From Amycolatopsis oliviviridis (GTDB taxonomy: Bacteria > Actinomycetota > Actinomycetes > Mycobacteriales > Pseudonocardiaceae), in assembly GCF_014654365.1 (NCBI RefSeq), contig NZ_BNAY01000008.1:372001-436000 (forward strand): DNA of 64,000 bases, given 5' to 3'. The notes beneath the pieces are model-generated. The model saw nothing but the letters and a program-made list of their open reading frames with translations. It did not search any database and was not told the origin of the DNA. Below are positions 17,979 to 27,102 of the stretch, piece after piece. Position numbers and translations under genes: made by a program. Each line of letters begins with the position of its first letter. Position 1 is the first letter of the stretch.

Positions 17979-18432
17979 CGAAAAATCCCCCTTGCTCGGA
18001 GCGCCTCGCCGTCCTCCCCGGCAACGCGCTCCCTTCCACGTATACCGGAACTTTCGAAGATCGTGCAGGCATCGGAAGCCCGGCTGAGGAATTCGCCGCG
18101 GGCAAGCGACGGAGCCGCCGGAATCCCTTTTTTCAGGTCACGATTCGTCGGTGACGTCGTTATCGCGCGGCGAGGAGGCTTCGGTCGGGGTGGCCTGGCG
18201 GGTCGGTGGCGTTGTGAAAGCCACTTTCGCAACGTTCAAGGTTGCGAAAGTGGCTTTCGCAACATCCGCAGTCGGCACACCGGCGAGCGAGCACGACACC
18301 TTTGCTCCCCGGAACCGGAATCGCCACTCACGACCACCTGCACCGACGCGCCACTTCGCCCGTGCCGGGTGACCTTCGCAAGACGACGGCCTGCCACGGT
18401 GGACCCACCAGACCGTCTCGGGAGGATGCCGC
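17979..18432. other. Divergent intergenic region, no gene
   Basis: This 454-base spacer lies between the minus-strand ThuA-like gene and the plus-strand permease. It holds one long palindrome (18211-18263) and otherwise no supportable coding frame. Promoters for both genes are presumably here, but no clear -35/-10 pair was picked out. Confidence 0.5.
18211..18263. repeat. Palindrome, GTTGCGAAAGTGGC class
   Basis: A 23-bp stem with one G-T pair around a 7-nt loop, built from GTTGCGAAAGTGGCTTTCG and its complement. The same element recurs at 35525-35577. Here it lies between divergent genes, where a simple terminator role is not expected. Confidence 0.75.
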
Positions 18433-19650
18433 ATGGTGCCACTGTCGCTCGACGAACTCCCCGCGTACCGGATCCGCCGTCCGCGCTGGGCGCACCGCCG
18501 CCGGAAAACGGGACGACGCAAGGAATCCCGCAATCCTCTTCGGGGTATCGCGGGCAGACTGAACACCGGCGCGCCGCCGGTTTCGTGGCCACCGGCGGAC
18601 CAGCGGGACTCCGGCGGGCCGCTGCCCCGCGCGCTGGTGGTACTGCTGGGGTCCGCCGCCGCGGTCATCGTGCTGGCCGGGTTGTACGCCGTCGCCTGGC
18701 TCGTCGGGCCGGTGTTCCTCGCCCTGGTCATCGTGATCACCCTGGACCCGGTGCGCACCTGGTTGCGGCGCAAAGGCTTGCCGCGCTGGCTCACGGTCGC
18801 CGTGCTGGTCGTCACCGTCTACGCCGCGTTGCTCGTGCTGTTCCTGGTGGTCGTGGTGTCGCTCGCGCAACTGTCGGCCCTGCTCCCCCAATACGCCGAC
18901 CATGCCGACGAACTGCTCCGGAACGGGATGACGTTCCTCGGCCGGTTCGGGGTCGGCGAACCGCAACTCCGCGAGATGCTGTCCTCTGTGGACGCCGGAA
19001 AGCTGGTCGGCTTCGCCGGTTCCCTGCTCGCCGGTGTCGGCGGTCTGGTCACGAACCTGGCCTTCCTGCTCGCGCTGATGTTGTTCCTGAGCACCGAATC
19101 GGCGTGGGCGGGGCAGCGCCTCGGCCGGATCGCGCGCGACCGGCCGTGGATCAGCGCGTCGTTGAAGCGCTTCGCTTTCGGCACCCGGCGCTATCTGGTC
19201 GTGACGACGGTGTTCGGCGCGGTGGTGGCGGCACTCGACACCGTCGCGCTCGCCCTGCTCGGCATCCCGGCGGCCGTGTTGTGGGGCCTGCTGTCCTTCG
19301 TCACCAACTACATCCCCAACGTCGGCTTCGTGATCGGGGTGGCCCCGCCCGCGCTCATCGCGCTCCTCGACGGCGGCTGGCGGGCCATGCTCGCGACGAT
19401 CGTCGTCTACGTCCTGCTGAACTTCGTGGTGCAGTCGCTGATCCAGCCCCGGTTCGTCGCGGAGTCGGTCGGTCTGTCCACTTTGGTCACCGTACTCGCG
19501 CTGGTGTTCTGGACCTGGTTGCTCGGCCCGCTCGGCGCTGTCCTGGCCGTGCCGGCGACGCTGCTCGCGAAGGCGTTGCTCATCGACGTCGATCCGCGCG
19601 CCCGCTGGGCGGAGGCGCTGCTCTGCACGCCGAACCGGGAGCCGGAATGA
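18433..19650 (+). CDS. AI-2E family (PerM-like) transporter
   Basis: A 405-aa polytopic membrane protein of the AI-2E/PerM family. After a ~65-residue Arg/Pro-rich cytoplasmic N-terminus there are about seven to eight hydrophobic helices (e.g. ALVVLLGSAAAVIVLAGLYA, WLTVAVLVVTVYAALLVLFL). The central extracytoplasmic loop and the family segment NYIPNVGFVIGVAPPALIALL lie near residue 290. The substrate is unknown; family members have been linked to autoinducer-2 release or Na+/H+ antiport. The ATG has a GGGAGG site. It converges with the LuxR gene 8 bp away. Confidence 0.85.
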   Translation: MVPLSLDELPAYRIRRPRWAHRRRKTGRRKESRNPLRGIAGRLNTGAPPVSWPPADQRDSGGPLPRALVVLLGSAAAVIVLAGLYAVAWLVGPVFLALVIVITLDPVRTWLRRKGLPRWLTVAVLVVTVYAALLVLFLVVVVSLAQLSALLPQYADHADELLRNGMTFLGRFGVGEPQLREMLSSVDAGKLVGFAGSLLAGVGGLVTNLAFLLALMLFLSTESAWAGQRLGRIARDRPWISASLKRFAFGTRRYLVVTTVFGAVVAALDTVALALLGIPAAVLWGLLSFVTNYIPNVGFVIGVAPPALIALLDGGWRAMLATIVVYVLLNFVVQSLIQPRFVAESVGLSTLVTVLALVFWTWLLGPLGAVLAVPATLLAKALLIDVDPRARWAEALLCTPNREPE

Positions 19651-19658
19651 CCGGTCGC

Positions 19659-22208
19659 TCAGGTCAGGCCGTGGTGGCGGGCGACCACCACGGCCGACCG
19701 GCGGTTGTTCACCCCGAGCTTGCCGTAGATGGACCGGACGTGGGTCTTCACCGTGTTGACCGAGACCGTGAGGTCCGACGCGATCTCGTCCAGCGAACGC
19801 TGGGACGGCAGCCGCCGCAGCACGACCTGTTCACGATCGGTCAGCTCGCTGGGCGGGGTATTCGGGACGAGTCTGCCTCGGACGGACTGGGCGAAACCGT
19901 CCAGCGAGCCGAAACCGCCCGAATGGTCGATCAAGAGATTCCTGACCCGCGGCTCGGCGAGCGCGAACGGGCGCACCAGCCGGTGCGGGCGGGCGAGGGT
20001 GAGCGCACGGTCCAGGGCGTGCAGCGCCAGGGTCCGCCGATGGGAACGCAACGCGAGCGCGGTCTCGGCCAGGCAGGTGTCCACCGGCGTGGCGGGCAGC
20101 AGCGCGGGAGCGGACGCCGTGGCGCGCAGGACTTTCTCGGCCAGGTCGGTCTCTTCGACGGCGAGGTGGGCGCGGATCTGGAGCAGGGCGAGCTCGGCGG
20201 TACCCGGCAGCCTGTCCTGGGCCCACGCGAACACTTCGGCCGCGTGCAGGCCTTCGCCGCCCACGAGCGCCGCGTGGTGTTCCGCGACCGTGCACATCGC
20301 GGTGATCTCGCGAGGCAGTTCGAGGTCCGCGAGCCGGTGCCGGGCCACCCGCATGGCCTGCGAACCCATCGCCCGGTCGCCCGCGTCGAAGCGGACCATG
20401 CCCTCCAAGAAGCCCCGGAGCGGCCCGAGAACCGGCGCGGAGCCGGGCACCTCCGCTCGCGGGGCCTGTGCCAGCTCGCCCGCCGCCGCCACCGGCTCGA
20501 AGCGCATCAGGTCGTCGTAGGCCAGCATCAGATGGCATTCGGCGACACCAGGAGAGCGGCGCCAGCCGTGCCGTCGTGCGACGGCCAGCGCTCCGATGCA
20601 CGCCCGCCGCATGGCCGTGTGGTCCCCGAGCAGCGCGGTCGCGACGGCGAGCGCGAGTCTGCTGTGCAGGACGAGATGTTCGAGACGTTCGCCGTGCGCC
20701 GCCCGCAGCGCCTCTTCGGCGCGGGTGACGGCGTGACGGCGGGCGCCCCGGTACAGCGACCGCCAGACCAGGTCGAGTTTGTCCCACGCGACGGCCTCCG
20801 GGGACCGCGCCACCGGCGGGACCGCGCTCTCGGACGGCCGGATCCCGGTCAGCAACGCGAGATGGGGCACGGCCAGCAGGCGCAGGCCGTCGTCGCCGAG
20901 ATCGCCGGCGGCGGCGGTGAACTCTCCTCGCTGGACGTGGTCGAGCGCGGACGCCAGCCGGAGTCGCGGGCTCGCCGTCAGCGCCCCTTCCCCGAGGAAG
21001 GCGAGCGCTCCCCGGACGAGTTCCCCGTCACCCGCCAGCACTTGGCGCACCGCGTGATCGCGTGCCAGACGCAGGACGCTCTGGCGGTCGCGGCCCGCGA
21101 CGGCGTGTGTCAGCGCTTCCCCGAACCGTCCCTCCCCGGCGTACCAGCGGGCGGCGATCCCCTGCAGCCGCAGCACCCGTGCGGGCGCCCGCCGCGCCAG
21201 CTCCGCCTGCAGGAAACCGCGCAACAGAGCGGGAAGCCGGTAGGTGTCGGCCGGGGTGCGCACGACGAGCCCGGTGTCGCGCTCCAGTTCGTCCAGCGTC
21301 ACCCCGGCGTCCGGTGAGCCCGACAGGCGGGCCGCGAGCGTCGCGCTCACCGTGTCGCAGACACTGATGCTCAGCAAGAGATCCGAGGTCGCGGAGGGCA
21401 GCCGCGAGAGGACCTCGTCGGCGAAGAACCGGGCCACGGCGAGCTCGTCACCCCCGACGTCGGCGACGAGTTCGTCCGCGTCCTCGGCGCCGCGCACGGA
21501 GACCGCAGCCCAGCCGAGCGCGGCGGCCCAGCCCGAAGTGCGCTCGGTGAGTTCGCGGACGCGGCCTCCGCTCACCACGGCCCCGGCTGCGCGGAACAGG
21601 CTCGCGGTCTCCTCCGCGCTGAACCGGAGTTCCACGGCACCGAGCCGCGAAAGCGTGCCTTCGACCTCGAGCCGGGCCAGCCGGAGTTTCGGCTCCGTCC
21701 GGGTGGCCAGCACCAGCCGCAGCATCGGCGGCTGGTGCCGGGCCAGCGCGGCGAGCGCTTCCACCGGCTCCGGGCGGGAGATCTCCTGGACGTCGTCCAG
21801 GACGAGCCACACCGGTTCGGACAGCCCGGCGAACGCGTCGCCGAGATCGGCCAGGAACTCGGTGCGCCGCCCGGGCAGAGGCGGTTCGAGCCGGAACACC
21901 GGACTGTCCTCCGGCAGGCACGGACTTCGGCGCAGCGCGGAGAGGATCGCCGCCCACAGACGGCGTTCGTCGTTGTCGTCGTCGTCGAGCGAAACCCAGG
22001 CGACGTCCCGTCTGCCGCGGGCCCACCCGGCCAGCGCCGTGGTCTTCCCGGAGCCCGCCGGGGCCCGGAGCACGGTCACCGGCCGGATGGTGGCATGGTC
22101 GAACAGGGCCGTGAGCCGGGCACGCGGGACGAAGATGCCCGGCACCCGCGGCACCGTCACTTTGGCTCCGGGAATCCGCCAGGACCGCGATGTCGTTCGA
22201 GCGGGCAA
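19659..22208 (-). CDS. Large ATP-binding LuxR family (MalT-like) regulator, copy 1
   Basis: An 849-aa STAND/LAL-type transcription regulator. The P-loop is LRAPAGSGKTTAL (~45) and the Walker B-like segment is VWLVLDDVQEI. A long helical TPR-like middle is followed by a C-terminal LuxR helix-turn-helix (LTDREQVVLRRLPSQRSLDEIA to VNTVKTHVRSIYGKL). The TTG start is chosen because GAGAGG lies 5 nt upstream and no better start exists. It is a paralogue of the 24349 gene in architecture and in the MRSIYGKLxVxxRR tail, and the two flank a block of small envelope genes they may control. The inducer is unknown. Confidence 0.88.
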   Translation of the reverse strand: MPARTTSRSWRIPGAKVTVPRVPGIFVPRARLTALFDHATIRPVTVLRAPAGSGKTTALAGWARGRRDVAWVSLDDDDNDERRLWAAILSALRRSPCLPEDSPVFRLEPPLPGRRTEFLADLGDAFAGLSEPVWLVLDDVQEISRPEPVEALAALARHQPPMLRLVLATRTEPKLRLARLEVEGTLSRLGAVELRFSAEETASLFRAAGAVVSGGRVRELTERTSGWAAALGWAAVSVRGAEDADELVADVGGDELAVARFFADEVLSRLPSATSDLLLSISVCDTVSATLAARLSGSPDAGVTLDELERDTGLVVRTPADTYRLPALLRGFLQAELARRAPARVLRLQGIAARWYAGEGRFGEALTHAVAGRDRQSVLRLARDHAVRQVLAGDGELVRGALAFLGEGALTASPRLRLASALDHVQRGEFTAAAGDLGDDGLRLLAVPHLALLTGIRPSESAVPPVARSPEAVAWDKLDLVWRSLYRGARRHAVTRAEEALRAAHGERLEHLVLHSRLALAVATALLGDHTAMRRACIGALAVARRHGWRRSPGVAECHLMLAYDDLMRFEPVAAAGELAQAPRAEVPGSAPVLGPLRGFLEGMVRFDAGDRAMGSQAMRVARHRLADLELPREITAMCTVAEHHAALVGGEGLHAAEVFAWAQDRLPGTAELALLQIRAHLAVEETDLAEKVLRATASAPALLPATPVDTCLAETALALRSHRRTLALHALDRALTLARPHRLVRPFALAEPRVRNLLIDHSGGFGSLDGFAQSVRGRLVPNTPPSELTDREQVVLRRLPSQRSLDEIASDLTVSVNTVKTHVRSIYGKLGVNNRRSAVVVARHHGLT

Positions 22209-22292
22209 GTCAACCTCTCGATCGTCCGAAGGATCGCGGCCCCGGTTCCGCGGCGGCCACGACTTGTACTGCTCAGCGGTATGGCCTACGGG

Positions 22293-22757
22293 TCACCAAA
22301 TCTCGTACGTGGCCTCATCTCCGTGCACGAGCACCGCCCAGATCACCAAGACGTCCAGTGCGATGACCACCACACCCCATATCGGGTAAGCGGACAGGAA
22401 AACCAGCTGCCCCAGCGCGTTGAACCCGGCGAGCACGACGGTGACGATCCGGGCCCATGGGGCGCCGGTGAACAACGCGCTCCCCGCGACCACGGCCAGT
22501 GCCCCGACGATCAGGTGGATCCACCCCCAGGCACCGAGGTCGAACACGAGCAACCCCGACGGGCCGAGCAGGTAATAGGTCTGGTCGAACAGCGCGACCA
22601 GCCCTTCGACGGCGGTGAACAGGCCGGCCATGATGGTGATCGACCCGGCGAACCAGATCCAGCCCGACCGGCGGGACCGGGCGACGGCCGGGTCCGGCGG
22701 GGACGGCGGCGGCCCCGTCCCGGCCGTGGTGCTCCAGTGATGCGCTCTTTCGCTCAT
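22293..22757 (-). CDS. DUF7144 family four-TM membrane protein
   Basis: A 154-aa integral membrane protein with four hydrophobic helices after a Pro-rich cytoplasmic N-terminus: GWIWFAGSITIMAGLFTAVEG, a short helix near LVALFDQTYYLL, HLIVGALAVVAGSALF, and IWGVVVIALDVLVIWAVLVH. The pattern fits the actinobacterial DUF7144 family. No catalytic motif is present. It is divergent from the DUF1269 gene across a 201-bp spacer and upstream of the LuxR gene on the same strand. Function is unknown; it is likely envelope-associated. Confidence 0.75.
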   Translation of the reverse strand: MSERAHHWSTTAGTGPPPSPPDPAVARSRRSGWIWFAGSITIMAGLFTAVEGLVALFDQTYYLLGPSGLLVFDLGAWGWIHLIVGALAVVAGSALFTGAPWARIVTVVLAGFNALGQLVFLSAYPIWGVVVIALDVLVIWAVLVHGDEATYEIW

Positions 22758-22958
22758 GGTCCCTCTTTTCCGGAGGAGCGACTGCGGACTCGGGCGATCA
22801 TGGTGCGTTCACCGGGAGGTGGGCCTCGCCCGCGTCAGGTGAGATCAGGCCTGGCCGGAGCGGTTTCCGGCTCACACGGCGCGGGCGATGCGAGGCGACG
22901 GCGCCCCGAGCACAGTTCCGCTCGGAAACCCGATTCGCCGACCGAGGAGGACCTCAGC

Positions 22959-23465
22959 ATGAGTTCGCTGACCGTATGGGCCTTTCCCACCGCCGACGGC
23001 GCCGAGAACGCGCTCGGGCTGCTGGAACGACTGCAGAAACAACAGCTCATCTCGATCGCCGACGCGGCCTATGTCACCTGGCCCGAAGACCGGAAGAAGC
23101 CGAAGACCAAGGACCTGGGCTCCATGACCGGCGCGGGCGCGCTGGGCGGCGGCTTCTGGGGCCTGTTGTTCGGACTGATCTTCCTGGTGCCGCTGCTGGG
23201 AATGGCGGTCGGCGCGGCGATCGGGGCGCTGACCGGTTCACTGACCCACGTCGGCATCGACGAGGACTTCATCGCGACCGTCCGGACGCATGTCACGCCG
23301 GGTACCTCCGCGCTGTTCGTGATGGCGGACGACGCCGTCCTCGACCGGGTCGCCGAACCGTTCAAGGAGACCGGCGCCACCCTGCTGACCACCAACCTCT
23401 CCGACGAGGAGGAGGCCCGGCTGCGGGCCGCGTTCGGCGAGTTCCCGCTCCCCGAACGGCTTTGA
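22959..23465 (+). CDS. DUF1269 family membrane-associated protein
   Basis: A 168-aa DUF1269 protein. The N-terminal alpha/beta segment (LTVWAFPTADGAENAL) is followed by a glycine-rich hydrophobic hairpin (GALGGGFWGLLFGLIFLVPLLGMAVGAAIGALTG, ~58-90, two membrane passes) and a C-terminal domain with FVMADDAVLDRV. The family is common beside stress-response genes in actinobacteria but has no proven activity. The ATG at 22959 has a GAGGAGG site; upstream in-frame codons lack one. Confidence 0.82.
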   Translation: MSSLTVWAFPTADGAENALGLLERLQKQQLISIADAAYVTWPEDRKKPKTKDLGSMTGAGALGGGFWGLLFGLIFLVPLLGMAVGAAIGALTGSLTHVGIDEDFIATVRTHVTPGTSALFVMADDAVLDRVAEPFKETGATLLTTNLSDEEEARLRAAFGEFPLPERL

Positions 23466-23481
23466 GCACGCGGCGCGTAAG

Positions 23482-23534
23482 TCCGTGAAGGCCTCCTTGA
23501 GGGACCCTGGGTCCCTCAAGGAGGCCTTCACGGA
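23482..23534. terminator. 26-bp perfect palindrome between convergent genes
   Basis: Two 26-nt arms are perfectly complementary around a single central base; the outer part reads TCCGTGAAGGCCTCC. It sits between the convergent ends of the DUF1269 gene and the 23554 gene and probably terminates both transcripts. The shared GTGAAGGCC-CC outer stem links it to the 35445 and 52284 elements. Confidence 0.75.
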
Positions 23535-23553
23535 ACTTCCTCATACAACTTGC

Positions 23554-23877
23554 CTACCCGCCGAAGGGGACTACTCCATTCCCGAATCGCCGCGCATCCG
23601 GGTAATTCCCGCCGCTCTCCTGCGCGGGGAGTTCCCGGACCCGGTGCACCGAGTCCACCCGCATCCCGAGCGCCTCGAGCGACCGCAGAACGCGGGAAAT
23701 GCTTCCTTGATCGGTCACGGTGCCGAAAACGATCATCTCGTTGCCGATCGGGACGACGAGCATTCCCCGGAAATCGTCTACCGTCCCGTTCGCCTGTTCG
23801 GGGATTCGACCACTGCCCCGGAAGACGTAATTCACTCCGGCCAACGGTCCACGCTGGACCGGAATCGACAGAGTCAT
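23554..23877 (-). CDS. Small protein of unknown function (107 aa)
   Basis: Not recognised. It is a soluble, likely alpha/beta protein beginning MTLSIPVQRGPLAGVNYVF. Its centre, MLVVPIGNEMIVFGTVTDQG followed by a helix (SISRVLRSLEALGMRV), resembles small ACT-like or regulator-like folds, but that is only a structural impression. The ATG has a GGGGAA site and overlaps the upstream gene's stop (ATGA), so the two are co-translated. It lies inside the block flanked by the two LAL regulators. Confidence 0.6.
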   Translation of the reverse strand: MTLSIPVQRGPLAGVNYVFRGSGRIPEQANGTVDDFRGMLVVPIGNEMIVFGTVTDQGSISRVLRSLEALGMRVDSVHRVRELPAQESGGNYPDARRFGNGVVPFGG

Positions 23878-24230
23878 CCGTTCCCCTTTCCCCGGCCCGC
23901 CCGCCCGGCCAGGAACCACGCCGAGGCGAGTACCGCCAGATCGACCGCCGCCATGATCGATGACCAGGCATGCGACGGCAGGAACACCAATCGGGCGAAC
24001 AGATCGAGACCGGCCCTGACGGCGAGGCGGATCGAGGTGACCGCGCTCAGGGCGGCGAGCATGACGGCCGCCGAGAACACCACCGCCTCGGCTCCGACGC
24101 GACCGGTACGCAGGACGTCGAGCACCACGAACTCGACGGGACCGATCCAGAAGAACTGCGTCGCGATGAATACGGACGTCGGCCGTTTCCGGCCTTTCTG
24201 TTTTCTCCAGTAATCTCCACGAGCCTTCAC
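23874..24230 (-). CDS. Small membrane protein of unknown function
   Basis: About 118 aa with a basic N-terminus (KARGDYWRKQKGRKRPTS) and three hydrophobic stretches: an N-terminal amphipathic region FIATQFFWIGPVEFVVLDVL, AVVFSAAVMLAALSAV, and SIMAAVDLAVLASAWFLAG. The start is uncertain. A GTG at 24230 is used, and another GTG three codons upstream is equally good. It is coupled by an ATGA overlap to the 107-aa gene. It is divergent from the second LAL regulator, from which it may be controlled. Confidence 0.5.
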   Translation of the reverse strand: MKARGDYWRKQKGRKRPTSVFIATQFFWIGPVEFVVLDVLRTGRVGAEAVVFSAAVMLAALSAVTSIRLAVRAGLDLFARLVFLPSHAWSSIMAAVDLAVLASAWFLAGRAGRGKGNG

Positions 24231-24348
24231 GGGGCACACGATTCTGGGTACGTCCGGCCTTTTCCTCGCCCAGCGCGGGTGAGACGGCCGAATTGCGTGG
24301 CAGGATCCGCCGGGACGATGTGAAACTGGCCGCAAAGGAGGCTGGCAC

Positions 24349-27009
24349 ATGATGACGGACCATGACATTTCGCCGCGAAGACGAGTTCCGAGGACAAAGG
24401 TGACCATCCCGGATCCGCCGGAGGATCTCGTTTCGCGGCCGCGTTTGCTCACCACCCTGGACGACGGGGCGGAGCAGGCCATGGTCTTCGTCGGGGCGCC
24501 GGCCGGTTACGGCAAGACGGTCCTGCTCGCCGATTGGGCGAGCCGCCGCCGCGGTGCGGTCGCCTGGGTGTCCGCCGACGCCGAGGACGACGACCGTCTC
24601 TTCTGGTCCGCGGTCCTCGCGGCGTTCAGCGGTTGCGCCGGGATCCCGGCGGAAAATCCGGTGCGGTCGCTCGCGGTCCCCGCCGAACCGGGCGCGGATC
24701 TCGCCTTCCTGGCCACGATCGCCGACGGGGTGGAGGCGCTGCCCGAACCCGTCCTGCTCGTCGTGGACGGTGCGCAGGAGATCACCGATCCCGGCACCTG
24801 GCGGGGACTTCAGACACTCCTGCGGCATCAGCCGTCGGGGCTGCGGCTGGTGATTTCGAGCAGGCGTGAGCCGCCTTTGCCGCTCGTGCGCGCCCGGGTC
24901 GCGGGACGGCTTCTCGAAGTGGGTGTGAACCGCCTGCGTTTCTCACCGGAGGAGGCCGGAACGCTCGTCGGGACGACCGGGCCGGGTATCCCGTCGCATC
25001 AGGTCGATCTGCTCGTGGCCAGGACGGGCGGCTGGCCCGCCGGGCTGCGGCTGGCCGCCGCTTCCGCCGCACGGCACGGAAATCTCGCCGATTTCTTCGC
25101 CGGTCGGGACAGGGCGGTGCTCGACTACCTGACCGACGAGGTGCTCGCGCCCCTGACCGTCCCCCAACGGGACCTGCTGCGCGCGATCAGCATCTGCGAC
25201 GAAGTCCCGGCCGGGCTGGCGGCCGCCTTGTCCGACCGGCCGGACGCGGAGGCGATGCTCCGCGAACTCGGCGAACCCGCCGGACAGGTGGTCCACTCCG
25301 GCGGGACCCCGGCACGCCATCGGCTGCCGCCCCTGCTGCGCACCTATCTGCGGGCCGAGTTGCTGCGCCGGGCACCGGAGCGGACGAGGAGCCTGCACGC
25401 GGCGGCGGCGCGCTGGTTCGCCGAACACGACCTGCCCGCTCCCGCGCTGCTGCACAGCGTCCGCTCGGGCAACACCACCCGCGTCGGCGAACTGTTGCGC
25501 CGTCACGCGGTGGCGCTGTACCTCGGCGGCGAGCACAACGTGCTGCGGCTCGCCCTCGCGGTCCTCGGCGATCGGCGGTCCGTGTCCTCTCCCCTGCTGG
25601 CACTGGTATCGGCCGCGCTGCAGTTGGAAAGAGGTGAACCGTCGTCGGCCGAGTCGCAGCTGAGCTGCGCGGACGTGGCCTGGCCCGCCGAGCCGACGGC
25701 GGAGCTGACCGTGCTGCGGCAGCTGGTGCGGTCCCGGCTCGCCCAGGTCGATCGCGGTCCGGCGCAGGCCGCCCGCGCGGCCGAGCAGATCGACGGGCAG
25801 CTGGCGGCGGACACCGAACTCGGCGGGCTGGCGACCTTGCACCGGATCGGCACCCTGACCGCCCGCCGCGACCGGGGCTCGGCGCGGGAGGCCCTTGCGC
25901 GCGTCGCCGACGCCGCCGAGAGCGCGAACCACCATTTCCTGGCCACCCAGTGCCTCGTCACCCTGAGCGGGCTGGCCGGGTCCGATGGCGACTACCGGGT
26001 GATGGACACGCTGGCCCGCCGGGTCCAGGCCCGGCACGCGGCGCACGATCCGCATCGCTCGCTCGAAGGCGCCCAGGTGTCGGTCCAGCTCGCTTTCGGT
26101 GCCTTGCTGCGCGGGGACGCCGCCGAGTGCGTCGAACACGCGAAGCAGATCGCGCGGATGCTGGGCGACGCGCCCGCCAGAGCGGCCCGGAACCTCGGTC
26201 TGCTCGCCGAAACCCTGCGCGGCGCGGCCGAATTCGAGCTCGGCGGCTGGCATTCGGGACTGCGGAGGATGCGCCGGGCACGCACCAGGCTCGGCACCGG
26301 GCGGAGTTTCTCCACCGAGCACGCAGCGTGGTGCGCGATGCTGGAGCATCGCGCGGCGTTACGGCTCGGCGCGGCCGATCAGGCGCGGGAGACCTTCCGC
26401 TGGGCCCAGCCGATCATCGCCGGTTCGGGCGAACTGCTGCTGATGCGGGCCAGGACCCAGCTGCGGCTGGGCAGACAGGGAGCGGCGAGTTCCGTGCTGC
26501 GCTCACTGTCGGAAGAGGACGCCCCGATGCTGTTGCCGTGGGCGGGGATCGAGGCGTCGCTCATCGGCGTGCGGGCCGCGCTGGCGGCCGGGGCGCGGGA
26601 ACGGGCGGTGCGGTCGCTGGACGACGCCTTGCGTACCGCGGAACCCGGCGACGTCCGGTACCCGTTCGTGTTCGCGCCGTCCGACGTCATCACGTTCCTG
26701 ACCGCACGGCTCGGCAAACTGGGCGCCGGCGAGCGGTTCGCCTGCCAGGTGCTCGCCCAGCGCCGCGAACTGCGCACCCCGCCGCTGCCCGCGCCGCTGA
26801 CCGAACGGGAACGCAACGTGCTGCGCCTGCTGCCCACCCAGCGGTCGATCGACGAGATCGCCGAGGACCTGACGGTCTCGCCGAACACCGTCAAGACCCA
26901 CGTCCGCGGCATCTACGCGAAACTCGACGTCCGCAGCAGGCGCGACGCCGTGGCGACCGCGCTCCGCCGGGGTCTGCTGGACACCGAGGTCGGCGATTTC
27001 ACGGGTTGA
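24349..27009 (+). CDS. Large ATP-binding LuxR family (MalT-like) regulator, copy 2
   Basis: An 886-aa LAL regulator. The N-terminus RRVPRTKVTIPDPPEDLVSRPRLL is typical of MalT-like proteins. The P-loop is VGAPAGYGKTVLLADW (~46) and the Walker B-like segment is VLLVVDGAQEI. A long TPR-like region ends in a LuxR helix-turn-helix (LTERERNVLRLLPTQRSIDEIA, NTVKTHVRGIYAKLDVRSRR). The ATG has an AAAGGAGG site. Same architecture as the 19659 gene. A terminator 3 bp after the stop separates it from the SHOCT gene. Confidence 0.9.
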   Translation: MMTDHDISPRRRVPRTKVTIPDPPEDLVSRPRLLTTLDDGAEQAMVFVGAPAGYGKTVLLADWASRRRGAVAWVSADAEDDDRLFWSAVLAAFSGCAGIPAENPVRSLAVPAEPGADLAFLATIADGVEALPEPVLLVVDGAQEITDPGTWRGLQTLLRHQPSGLRLVISSRREPPLPLVRARVAGRLLEVGVNRLRFSPEEAGTLVGTTGPGIPSHQVDLLVARTGGWPAGLRLAAASAARHGNLADFFAGRDRAVLDYLTDEVLAPLTVPQRDLLRAISICDEVPAGLAAALSDRPDAEAMLRELGEPAGQVVHSGGTPARHRLPPLLRTYLRAELLRRAPERTRSLHAAAARWFAEHDLPAPALLHSVRSGNTTRVGELLRRHAVALYLGGEHNVLRLALAVLGDRRSVSSPLLALVSAALQLERGEPSSAESQLSCADVAWPAEPTAELTVLRQLVRSRLAQVDRGPAQAARAAEQIDGQLAADTELGGLATLHRIGTLTARRDRGSAREALARVADAAESANHHFLATQCLVTLSGLAGSDGDYRVMDTLARRVQARHAAHDPHRSLEGAQVSVQLAFGALLRGDAAECVEHAKQIARMLGDAPARAARNLGLLAETLRGAAEFELGGWHSGLRRMRRARTRLGTGRSFSTEHAAWCAMLEHRAALRLGAADQARETFRWAQPIIAGSGELLLMRARTQLRLGRQGAASSVLRSLSEEDAPMLLPWAGIEASLIGVRAALAAGARERAVRSLDDALRTAEPGDVRYPFVFAPSDVITFLTARLGKLGAGERFACQVLAQRRELRTPPLPAPLTERERNVLRLLPTQRSIDEIAEDLTVSPNTVKTHVRGIYAKLDVRSRRDAVATALRRGLLDTEVGDFTG

Positions 27010-27011
27010 CC

Positions 27012-27048
27012 CCCGCTCGCCTCACCCGGCTCGGGTGAGGCGAGCGGG
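27012..27048. terminator. Hairpin terminator after LAL regulator 2
   Basis: A perfect 16-bp stem CCCGCTCGCCTCACCC / GGGTGAGGCGAGCGGG with a 5-nt loop starts 3 bp after the stop codon. Confidence 0.75.
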
Positions 27049-27102
27049 CCCCGGATCCGGTCGAGTGACAGGGAAACGTCCGATCCGGTGTGAGGAGAGA
27101 TC

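Noticed and set aside
18138..18815. A minus-strand frame overlapping the start of the AI-2E gene
   Set aside because: It is antisense to a well-defined membrane protein start with a good ribosome binding site and runs through the palindrome at 18211.
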